From NCBI GenBank assembly GCA_023139255.1, contig JAGLNY010000047.1, positions 1 to 5,491 of the forward strand: a DNA stretch of 5,491 nt. Reading direction: 5' to 3'. This document shows positions 1 to 4,901 of this stretch, piece after piece. The notes under the pieces were generated by a model, which was given only the letters and a program-made list of their open reading frames with translations, did no database searches and was not told the DNA's origin. This DNA comes from Spirochaetales bacterium. Lineage in GTDB: Bacteria; Spirochaetota; Spirochaetia; JABMQR01. The number at the start of each line of letters is the position of its first letter. Position 1 is the first letter of the stretch. The position numbers and the translations under genes are program-made.

Positions 1-1772
1 CATCTCATACCGTATTTTGATAAATAACTCTTAATCGATTTACAAACAGTTTCTCCGCCATCAAATTTAGTAATATCCTCAAAAAAAGTTTCATCATTTG
101 GGTTATTTAGATAATCAATGATTTCAGGATAGTCTCTTATAGTATCTGCTACGTCTAAAAGACCAAATCCAGTTTCGGAGGGGACACTATTTGGTATTGA
201 CATAAGAAAAGTATCTGCAGCATTTTTTATTCCTAGCCATTTCTCAATTTTTCTACTGAACCATTTTTCTGATAATAAAACTGCTGTAAGAGCTCCTGCA
301 CTAGGAGGCGTAGTCAGTTTCTGTCTCCTATTATAATGATCTTTATAAATGTAATCAAAGACTTCATCGCCAGATAGTTTTTCAATTTCCTTATTCATTT
401 TTTCTATTGAATTATCTTCATTAGCTATTAGATTTTTAATGATATCAGAATCATTTTTCTTAAATATTTTATAAGCGTTAAGCATTATAGATAATACTCC
501 ACTAGTACTTCCAGGTTTGAAAACTTTATCTTTTCCTTTAGGTAGTGTGCGTATTAGTTTCTTATCTTTAATAATTTTGGTGATAGAGTTTGTAATCAAA
601 GTATCTCCAATCATACCTATTATACTCTTAGCTATTAATCTTCCCAGTGGAGTCGCTAAATCATGAGTAATATCAACATACAATCTTCCACCTATTTCTT
701 GTGAAGGAGAACTTCCAAGAACAGATTTGAAAAAGTACATACCCAACGGTTTGATCGGATCTGTCATCATCTGCATATGTCCTGATGATAAAAATACACG
801 ATTATCATTGATTTCTGGAACAGGATACAAAGTAGTGATAGGACGACTCTGAACGATATATAGTTCATTTTCAAGAAGGCACCATTCAATGTCTTGCGGG
901 TAAGAGAAATAGGTCTCAATTTGTCTTCCCATTTGTTCCAGTCTTAGAATTTGTTCATCTGTCAGAGTCTGCTTATTTATAAGATCTGGTTCAATTTTTC
1001 GTTCTTCTGTACCACCATCTTCCAGTGCATATATAGCTATATTCTTAGTGGCAATGTTTTTATTTATTATTGCTCTTTCTTGTACCTTGTAAATGTCCGG
1101 ATTCACCAGTCCTGATACTAAAGCTTCACCAAGCCCATAGCTTGCATCGATGGATATAACTTTCCGGTTCGATGTAACAGGGTCGGCAGTGAACATGATG
1201 CCTGATGATTTTGGAATAACCATACGTTGGATGACTACAGCTAAAAATACTTTTCTATGATCAAAGTTATTTTGTATTCTGTAAGTTACTGCACGTTCAG
1301 TAAATAGGGAAGCCCAACATTTGCTAATGTGTTTTAGAATTGAGTCTTTTCCTATGATATTTAAGTACGTATCGTGCTGACCTGCAAAGGAAGCTGTTGG
1401 CAGATCTTCTGCTGTAGCACTAGAACGTACTGCGTATGAATGATTCTCTCCATGTATTCTAAGTTCAGCTGTAACTGCTTTAGTGATGTCTTGAGGGATT
1501 ATTGTATCCTCTATGACTCCGTGAATTTGATCACTGATTGTCTTAATTTTATCCTTTTCATTTTTTTTTAGAAGTGAGAGTTGATCCAATAACAAGTTTA
1601 GTTCAACATTGTTCTCAAATGCTTTTTTGTATGCTTCTGTAGTGACACAAAAACCTTCTGGTACTTTTATCCCTTTGATCTTAGACAGTTCAATAAGGTT
1701 AGCACCTTTCCCCCCAACACTCGAAATATCAAATTTCGTACTTTCTCTAAGATTATGGATATATGGATTCAT
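1..1772 (-). CDS. rph: Rifampicin phosphotransferase / PEP-synthase family enzyme, N-terminal 590 residues (cut by window edge)
   Basis: Characterised Rph enzymes inactivate rifampicin in the cytoplasm by an ATP-dependent phosphotransfer that yields AMP and phosphate. The minus frame is open from ATG 1772 to the window edge. Residues 1-315 form a PPDK-type ATP-grasp domain: GGKGANL at 20-26 (K22), AVRSSATAED at 114-123 (R116), SFAGQHDTYLN at 128-138, FTADP at 194-198, DIEW at 294-297 (E296), and IVQSRPITTL at 306-315 (Q308, R310). From about residue 320 it continues into the helical region that binds rifampicin in Listeria-type Rph, including GHMQMMTDPIKPLG near 330-343, up to KYGMR at the edge. 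The family is about 860-870 residues long, so about 280 are missing, including the swivelling phospho-histidine domain. The start overlaps the tetR stop (ATGA), with AAGGA 9 bases upstream. Resemblance to Listeria Rph, recalled from memory, favours rph over a metabolic PEP synthase. Substrate is inferred. Confidence 0.86.
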   Translation of the reverse strand, partial: MNPYIHNLRESTKFDISSVGGKGANLIELSKIKGIKVPEGFCVTTEAYKKAFENNVELNLLLDQLSLLKKNEKDKIKTISDQIHGVIEDTIIPQDITKAVTAELRIHGENHSYAVRSSATAEDLPTASFAGQHDTYLNIIGKDSILKHISKCWASLFTERAVTYRIQNNFDHRKVFLAVVIQRMVIPKSSGIMFTADPVTSNRKVISIDASYGLGEALVSGLVNPDIYKVQERAIINKNIATKNIAIYALEDGGTEERKIEPDLINKQTLTDEQILRLEQMGRQIETYFSYPQDIEWCLLENELYIVQSRPITTLYPVPEINDNRVFLSSGHMQMMTDPIKPLGMYFFKSVLGSSPSQEIGGRLYVDITHDLATPLGRLIAKSIIGMIGDTLITNSITKIIKDKKLIRTLPKGKDKVFKPGSTSGVLSIMLNAYKIFKKNDSDIIKNLIANEDNSIEKMNKEIEKLSGDEVFDYIYKDHYNRRQKLTTPPSAGALTAVLLSEKWFSRKIEKWLGIKNAADTFLMSIPNSVPSETGFGLLDVADTIRDYPEIIDYLNNPNDETFFEDITKFDGGETVCKSIKSYLSKYGMR

Positions 1773-2419
1773 ATTTTTCCATCCTTCTTTTCGATTCCGT
1801 AGCGTACCATATCAATAAATGTATTTTTCTTTTTTAAAAAATCTTTCCAGTACACATCATCATCCAATTTCTTTACTTCTGTTAATTCTGCTGCCAGCTT
1901 CATTCTGAAGTGCTCTGATACCACGTGAATGAGTTCATAAGCCTCTTTAGAGTCAACGCCTTCCCTGAGAGGAATCTCATTAAACAGCTGCTTCATCTGC
2001 TTATCCTTGGCCGCGTTCATCGTTCCATACTTTTCTTCAATATAGGCTTTGAACTTATTAATCTCCATTTTCAACTCATCGGGTGTTGAAAAAAAGGCTT
2101 CAAACATAAATTTATTCATGTCAGGATTCTTTCTGAAGTATTCAATTCTAGTAAGTCCGCTTTTTTCTTTTGCTTCAAAGAAGTTACTATATTCAGTAAG
2201 GGACTCTTTTGGTATTTCAGGTGCCATTTTCTCAAAGCATCGTTCCAAAACACAAACATAGAGTTTCTTCTTACTCTCAAAATGATGGAAAATGAGTGCT
2301 TTTGATATACCAGCAGTTTCTGCTAACATTGCTGTTGAGGTTTTCGTATATCCATTACGGACAAAGACTTCGAAGCATGCGTCTAAGATTTTCTTTTTTT
2401 CATATAGTTTCAAGGGCAA
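1769..2419 (-). CDS. TetR/AcrR-family transcriptional repressor
   Basis: This 216-residue protein has the usual TetR length. Residues 8-54 form the DNA-binding domain: ILDACFEVFVRNGY (helix 1, 11-24), then a helix-turn-helix at about 27-46 with A33, G37, ISKALIFHHF (38-47) and KKKLY (50-54), all standard TetR_N positions. The rest is an all-helical ligand and dimerisation domain that is poorly conserved in this family, so the ligand cannot be read. The TTG start is chosen because GGGAGG lies 7 bases upstream; a TTG two codons later has worse spacing. The gene is first in an operon with the rph-like gene, sharing the ATGA overlap at 1769-1772. Two 13-base dyads around its promoter suggest it represses itself and rph. 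An inducing ligand, possibly a rifamycin or another xenobiotic, is inferred only. Confidence 0.93.
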   Translation of the reverse strand: MPLKLYEKKKILDACFEVFVRNGYTKTSTAMLAETAGISKALIFHHFESKKKLYVCVLERCFEKMAPEIPKESLTEYSNFFEAKEKSGLTRIEYFRKNPDMNKFMFEAFFSTPDELKMEINKFKAYIEEKYGTMNAAKDKQMKQLFNEIPLREGVDSKEAYELIHVVSEHFRMKLAAELTEVKKLDDDVYWKDFLKKKNTFIDMVRYGIEKKDGKI

Positions 2420-2426
2420 ATTATTA

Positions 2427-2432
2427 CCTCCC
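2427..2432 (-). promoter_or_regulatory. Strong ribosome binding site fixing the TTG start of tetR
   Basis: On the minus strand GGGAGG is followed by 7 bases (TAATAAT) and then TTG at 2419. This near-ideal Shine-Dalgarno match and spacing decide the start, since no ATG in this frame lies in a better position. Confidence 0.8.
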
Positions 2433-2441
2433 AGGGTTTGC

Positions 2442-2454
2442 TGACCGTTGGTTA
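2442..2454. promoter_or_regulatory. Operator-like dyad over the transcription start (TetR site, proximal)
   Basis: TGACCGTTGGTTA is the inverted-orientation partner of the distal site. The centres are 32 bases apart, about three helical turns, so two repressor dimers would lie on the same face of the DNA. It covers the predicted transcription start. Confidence 0.6.
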
Positions 2455-2458
2455 TTAT

Positions 2459-2487
2459 AATATATAGTGTTACTAACCGCCGGTCAA
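2459..2487 (-). promoter_or_regulatory. Predicted sigma-A-type promoter of the tetR-rph operon
   Basis: On the minus strand TTGACC (2487-2482) is separated by exactly 17 bases from TATATT (2464-2459). Transcription would start near 2452, giving a leader of about 33 bases that carries the GGGAGG site. The -35 box lies inside one operator-like dyad and the start point inside the other. If the host is archaeal, the AT-rich stretches here could instead be TATA boxes, and the same dyads would still sit over the start region. Confidence 0.6.
2474..2486. promoter_or_regulatory. Operator-like dyad over the -35 box (TetR site, distal)
   Basis: TAACCGCCGGTCA is an imperfect palindrome (5 of 6 half-site bases match) and resembles GACCGnnGGT-type TetR operators. 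Read on the minus strand it matches the proximal site at 11 of 13 bases. It covers most of the predicted -35 element, so binding should block RNA polymerase. The assignment to this TetR protein is inferred from position. Confidence 0.65.
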
Positions 2488-2562
2488 CAAAAATAAATAT
2501 AAATAGTTGAAAATCAGCATTATATTGCCAATGAATTACACTATTCGTCCAATTATATTAAT

Positions 2563-2590
2563 CAGTGCACTGCAGTACTGGTCTTTTTTT
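2563..2590 (+). terminator. Weak terminator-like hairpin with T-run
   Basis: CAGTGC (2563-2568) can pair with GTACTG (2575-2580), including one G-T pair, around a six-base loop. GTC and seven T (2584-2590) follow. The stem is short and no intact plus-strand gene lies upstream, so it may be accidental. It also falls inside the possible broken frame. Confidence 0.22.
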
Positions 2591-2596
2591 AAAAAA

Positions 2597-2606
2597 CATA
2601 ATCCGG
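2597..2606 (+). repeat. 10-base word CATAATCCGG shared with 4609-4618
   Basis: The same ten bases occur in the same orientation on both sides of the ABC operon, upstream here and downstream at 4609-4618. Alone this could be chance in gaps of this size. It is listed because a second shared word appears in the same order. Confidence 0.3.
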
Positions 2607-2668
2607 AATGATTGGAATTATTCAAACTTGGTCATGCAATTGCTTCCGCAATTTACACGCCAACCCTT

Positions 2669-2680
2669 CGGGACAGAAAA
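2669..2680 (+). repeat. 12-base word CGGGACAGAAAA shared with 4811-4822
   Basis: An exact 12-base direct repeat with copies on both sides of the ABC operon. A rough estimate for gaps of this length makes a chance match unlikely but not excluded. The flanking bases do not align well beyond the word. Confidence 0.35.
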
Positions 2681-2816
2681 ACAGCTCAACCAGTCGTTAT
2701 CTTCCCAATAATAGAATAAAAAATATTTTAGATTGTACTGTTAAATTAAAAGTTAAGAAATTTGGGCTAACATATTTTAATAATTCACTAGATGAAAAGT
2801 TTACATTGCTTTTTAA

Positions 2817-2847
2817 TTGATATTAATAATATAGTAATTACTATAAA
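2817..2847 (+). promoter_or_regulatory. Candidate promoter of the ABC exporter operon
   Basis: TTGATA (2817-2822) and TATAAA (2842-2847) each match the sigma-A consensus at 5 of 6 positions, but the 19-base spacer is longer than ideal. An alternative is TTGCTT (2806-2811) with TATAGT (2830-2835) at 18 bases. In both cases the 16-base palindrome overlaps the promoter. Confidence 0.35.
2830..2845. promoter_or_regulatory. Perfect 16-base palindrome upstream of the ABC operon (operator candidate)
   Basis: TATAGTAATTACTATA is fully self-complementary and ends 44 bases before the GTG start of the ATPase gene. AT-rich dyads of this size and position are typical of MarR-, PadR- or GntR-type repressor sites. 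It differs from the GACCG-type dyads at tetR, so a different regulator, encoded outside this window, would be expected. It lies between candidate -35 and -10 boxes. Confidence 0.5.
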
Positions 2848-2889
2848 GAAATTTTAGTTATAGTTTTCTGTCTTTAGAGGAAAAAAATT

Positions 2890-3780
2890 GTGATTAATGT
2901 TGAGAATCTTACACAAGTATATACTAATGGCAAAGGTGTTTTTAACTTATCTTTCACGATAAACAAAGGTGAAGTATTCGGATATCTGGGACCAAACGGG
3001 GCTGGAAAAACAACAACTATCAGAAATATGCTTGGATTTTCTAATGCCACAAAAGGTAAAGTAACTATTAACGGGATTAATTGCCGGAATGGAGCAAAGG
3101 AACTGAATAATAATATTGGATATTTACCGGGTGAAATTACATTTTTCGAAAATATGACATGTATACAATTTTTAGTATTCATCGGTGAAATGAGGAAAAC
3201 AAAAAATACTATTCTGAGAGATTCGCTTATTGACCGGTTGGATTTAAAAACTACTGGTAAAATAAGTAAACTGTCTAAAGGAATGAAACAAAAATTAGCG
3301 ATTATTACCGCTTTTATGCATGATCCTGCTGTGTATATACTTGATGAACCAACCAGTGGATTGGATCCATTTATGAAAAATGAATTTATGGAGATGATTA
3401 AAGAAGAAAAAGATAAGGGTAAAACTATTATGATGTCATCTCATGTTTTTGAGGAGGTACAAAGGTCTTGTAATAGAGCCGGCATTATCAGAGAAGGCCA
3501 TCTTGTAGCCATTGAAGATATAAACACTCTTGATGCTATGAAAAACAATAACTATATTGTATCAATAGCTGATGAAAAAGATTTAAAAAAAATTGAGACT
3601 TCAGGTTACTCTTTTAAAATAATTTCAAAAAATAAATTCGAAATAGAAATAAAGTCAAAATATAACGATTTTTTTAAATTACTATCTCACTGTTCTGTTA
3701 CAAATATCGATAAAAAACAACAGACCCTTGAAGATATTTTCATGAAATATTATGGGAAAGCAGGGGAAGCAGTTGAATAG
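2890..3780 (+). CDS. ABC transporter ATP-binding protein (ABC-2 type exporter)
   Basis: This 296-residue cytoplasmic ATPase should drive the permease encoded next to it. Visible motifs are Walker A GPNGAGKTT (34-42), signature LSKGMKQKLAI (128-138), Walker B VYILDEPTSGLDP (148-160) with catalytic E153, and H-loop SSHVFEEV (183-190, H185). The Q-loop position reads GYLPGE (77-82), with glycine where most ABC ATPases have glutamine, and the signature has K-G-M instead of G-G-Q. I recall both as common in one ABC-2 exporter subgroup, so they need not mean inactivity. Residues 215-296 are the C-terminal extension usual in drug and peptide exporters, ending with TLEDIFMKYYG. The GTG start has AGAGG 9 bases upstream. 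Substrate unknown; antibiotic or peptide export is plausible. Confidence 0.92.
   Translation: MINVENLTQVYTNGKGVFNLSFTINKGEVFGYLGPNGAGKTTTIRNMLGFSNATKGKVTINGINCRNGAKELNNNIGYLPGEITFFENMTCIQFLVFIGEMRKTKNTILRDSLIDRLDLKTTGKISKLSKGMKQKLAIITAFMHDPAVYILDEPTSGLDPFMKNEFMEMIKEEKDKGKTIMMSSHVFEEVQRSCNRAGIIREGHLVAIEDINTLDAMKNNNYIVSIADEKDLKKIETSGYSFKIISKNKFEIEIKSKYNDFFKLLSHCSVTNIDKKQQTLEDIFMKYYGKAGEAVE
3762..3766 (+). promoter_or_regulatory. Ribosome binding site deciding the permease start
   Basis: AGGGG lies inside the 3' end of the ATPase gene, 6 bases before TTG 3773. The only upstream ATG in frame (3752) has no such sequence before it. The TTG is therefore preferred, with translational coupling to the ATPase gene likely. 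Confidence 0.6.
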
Positions 3781-4579
3781 TACTTTGTTTAAAGCCTCGT
3801 TAAGGGCTAATTATTTAGTTATCATAATTATTACATTAGTATTATTTATGTATTCGCAAATGATGATAAGCATATTTAATCCGGATCTAGATAGTAATGT
3901 GTTATCCGAATTCATGAAATTATTACCGGATACCTTTAGCAATATGTTTGGTTTTAGCGGGATAATTACAAATTTAGTCAGTCATATTGCAAGATATTTA
4001 TATGGGTTTATATTTATTGTTTTTCCTGGTATTTATGTTGTATTGGCAGCATATAAACTTGTTGCAAAACTTGTCGATTCCGGGTCAATGGTTTATTTAT
4101 TAACCACCCCGAATTCAAGAGTGAAAATAATAACAACCCAGGCTATATTTCATGCGGTTATGTTGTTTATTATTATTTTTATTCAGACTATTTTTGGTAT
4201 AATAATTTGTGCTTCTTCTTTCCCCGGTATGCTTGATATCGGAAAATATATCAATTTGAATTTAATTACGTTTTTTGTATTATTAAGTGTAGGAGGGATC
4301 GCTTTCTTTTTTTCTTGTATTTTTAATAGAGGGTCACTTGCTGCTTCTTTCGGTGCGGGTATTTCAATTGGTTTTTGGATGATTAAAATGTTAGCGGAAT
4401 CTAAACAAAGCCTGAATAAATTACGTTACCTGACATTATTCACTTTTATTGATATAGAAAAAATACTTAGCAAAGAAAATTATGTACTAAAGACATCTTT
4501 TATACTCTTGGGAATATCTTTATTTTTTTATATTACGGCAATTATAATATTTAATAAACGAAGTTTGTCGAATTTATAA
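3773..4579 (+). CDS. ABC-2 type transporter permease, six transmembrane helices
   Basis: The 268-residue membrane protein is the partner of the preceding ATPase; their genes overlap by 8 bases. Hydrophobic segments fall at about 14-34, 75-97, 124-147, 162-184, 188-208 and 241-261, the six-helix layout of ABC-2 permeases. A long extracytoplasmic loop follows helix 1. The cytoplasmic stretch GSMVYLLTTPNSRVK (104-118), between helices 2 and 3, is characteristic of ABC-2 permeases and fits the coupling region. The N-terminus MNSTLFKASLRANY is typical of this family when read from TTG 3773; starting at ATG 3752 would add seven residues (MGKQGKQ) unlike it. Two ATPase and two permease subunits probably form the exporter. 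No substrate can be deduced. Confidence 0.88.
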   Translation: MNSTLFKASLRANYLVIIIITLVLFMYSQMMISIFNPDLDSNVLSEFMKLLPDTFSNMFGFSGIITNLVSHIARYLYGFIFIVFPGIYVVLAAYKLVAKLVDSGSMVYLLTTPNSRVKIITTQAIFHAVMLFIIIFIQTIFGIIICASSFPGMLDIGKYINLNLITFFVLLSVGGIAFFFSCIFNRGSLAASFGAGISIGFWMIKMLAESKQSLNKLRYLTLFTFIDIEKILSKENYVLKTSFILLGISLFFYITAIIIFNKRSLSNL

Positions 4580-4607
4580 TCTTTGCTAATGTCAATTTCA
4601 CAAAGAT
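4579..4607 (+). repeat. Inverted repeat at the end of the permease gene
   Basis: ATCTTTG (4579-4585) is the exact complement of CAAAGAT (4601-4607), with a 15-base loop, and begins at the last base of the permease stop codon. No T-run follows, so it is not a standard intrinsic terminator. It could protect the 3' end of the mRNA. Confidence 0.35.
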
Positions 4608-4640
4608 ACATAATCCGGCTAAGTGATCAAGAAACTCTCA

Positions 4641-4677
4641 ATGGGAATTTATTGTTGAGAATGAATAGAATTCCCAT
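4641..4677. repeat. Perfect 9-base inverted repeat
   Basis: ATGGGAATT (4641-4649) and AATTCCCAT (4669-4677) are exact complements around a 19-base loop. A competing pairing exists between TCTCAA (4636-4641) and TTGAGA (4655-4660), so two mutually exclusive folds are possible in RNA. No T-run follows. Confidence 0.45.
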
Positions 4678-4696
4678 GGTATAGATACTTTGGAGA

Positions 4697-4730
4697 AAAA
4701 CATATAGAAGAGCAATCTCTCATATGTTTT
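4697..4730 (+). terminator. Extended hairpin, possible weak terminator of the exporter operon
   Basis: AAAACATAT (4697-4705) pairs with ATATGTTTT (4722-4730). After an internal loop, AGAG (4709-4712) pairs with CTCT (4717-4720) around a CAAT loop. The stem is AT-rich at its base and ends in only four T, so termination would be weak. The near symmetry would allow it to work on either strand. Confidence 0.35.
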
Positions 4731-4865
4731 CCGCGAAGGAAAGAATAGTTACTCAAATGTTTTTCTCTCGAAGCCAATATTTTGAGACTGTATTTTTACT
4801 TCACTGAATCCGGGACAGAAAACTACTTTTGACAGAAAGAGAAACCTTTGGTGGTGGGACGGATG

Positions 4866-4894
4866 TTGATTTATGAAAGCATATATGCTATCAT
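4866..4894 (+). promoter_or_regulatory. Candidate promoter of the PIN-RHH module
   Basis: TTGATT (4866-4871) and TATCAT (4889-4894) are separated by 17 bases. Transcription would start at about 4901-4902, at the ATG itself, giving a leaderless or nearly leaderless mRNA. That would fit the absence of a ribosome site before this start. Confidence 0.4.
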
Positions 4895-4896
4895 AA
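4871..4896. promoter_or_regulatory. 26-base near-perfect palindrome, operator candidate of the toxin-antitoxin module
   Basis: The central AGCATATATGCT is perfectly palindromic. It is flanked by TTATGAA on the left and ATCATAA on the right, so 12 of 13 base pairs match across the whole dyad. It ends 5 bases before ATG 4902 and fills the spacer of the candidate promoter. Ribbon-helix-helix antitoxins usually repress their own operon through such sites, and the downstream gene encodes one, so autoregulation is a reasonable inference. Confidence 0.65.
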
Positions 4897-4901
4897 TAGC
4901 C

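Larger units (their letters stand above)
2531..2719 (+). pseudogene. Possible broken small gene, one in-frame TGA
   Basis: From ATG 2531 a frame runs 26 codons to TGA (2609-2611), then stays open for 35 more codons to TAA 2717-2719. The first part reads like the start of a protein (IRPIILISALQYW, then FFKKHNPE), and the second continues plausibly (LELFKLGHAIASAIYTPTL, then RDRKTAQPVVIFPIIE). A single TGG-to-TGA change would join them. No ribosome site precedes ATG 2531; the frame could also begin at TTG 2507. I do not recognise the family. An overlapping frame is also open from 2608 to 2820, which weakens the case. It may be a remnant of a gene once divergent from tetR, or chance. Confidence 0.22.
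2490..2889. other. 400-base intergenic region between the divergent tetR-rph and ABC operons
   Basis: No intact gene with a ribosome site was found here. The stretch contains a possible interrupted reading frame (2531-2719), a weak hairpin followed by seven T (2563-2590), two short words shared with the gap on the other side of the ABC operon (2597-2606 and 2669-2680), a perfect 16-base palindrome (2830-2845) and a candidate promoter and ribosome site for the ABC genes. Bases 2600-2700 look somewhat richer in G+C than the surroundings, consistent with decayed coding sequence, but this is only suggestive. Confidence 0.6.
4580..4901. other. 322-base gap between the exporter operon and the PIN-RHH module
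   Basis: No gene is supported here. The gap contains three inverted repeats in succession (4579-4607, 4641-4677 and 4697-4730), the word GACAGAAA twice (4814 and 4831), two words shared with the gap upstream of the exporter, and at its right end the promoter and palindrome of the PIN gene. A 31-codon frame from ATG 4589 has no ribosome site. Confidence 0.6.

Noticed and set aside
1609..1818. 69-codon plus-strand frame
   Set aside because: It lies opposite the clearly coding start of the rph-like gene and the end of tetR, and its product has no recognisable feature.
2049..2261. 70-codon plus-strand frame
   Set aside because: Antisense shadow of the TetR coding sequence.
2584..2596. T7A6 tract
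   Set aside because: Homopolymer tract in AT-rich DNA. It might bend DNA or act as the tail of a weak terminator but shows no further structure.
2609..2611. TGA read as selenocysteine or tryptophan
   Set aside because: There is no redox motif around the codon and no obvious SECIS hairpin just after it. Other genes use TGG for Trp and tetR uses TGA as its stop.
2608..2820. 70-codon plus-strand frame from ATG 2608
   Set aside because: No ribosome site, low-complexity polar product and no recognisable domain. It overlaps another frame that looks slightly more protein-like, and neither is convincing.
2874..3182. 102-codon minus-strand frame
   Set aside because: Antisense to the Walker A region of the ABC ATPase gene; its hydrophobic look comes from complementing that sequence.
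4589..4684. 31-codon frame just after the permease gene
   Set aside because: No ribosome site, unremarkable product, and it lies across two inverted repeats.
4783..4869. Short frame ending in TTFDRKRNLWWWDGC before the PIN gene
   Set aside because: Fewer than 30 codons between stops with no start signal; probably chance.
4848..4901. N-terminal extension of the PIN gene from TTG 4848 or ATG 4863
   Set aside because: It would add up to 18 residues before the canonical M-x-V-T-V-D-T-N start and would run through the 26-base palindrome. Only a poor ribosome-like GGGACGG precedes ATG 4863.
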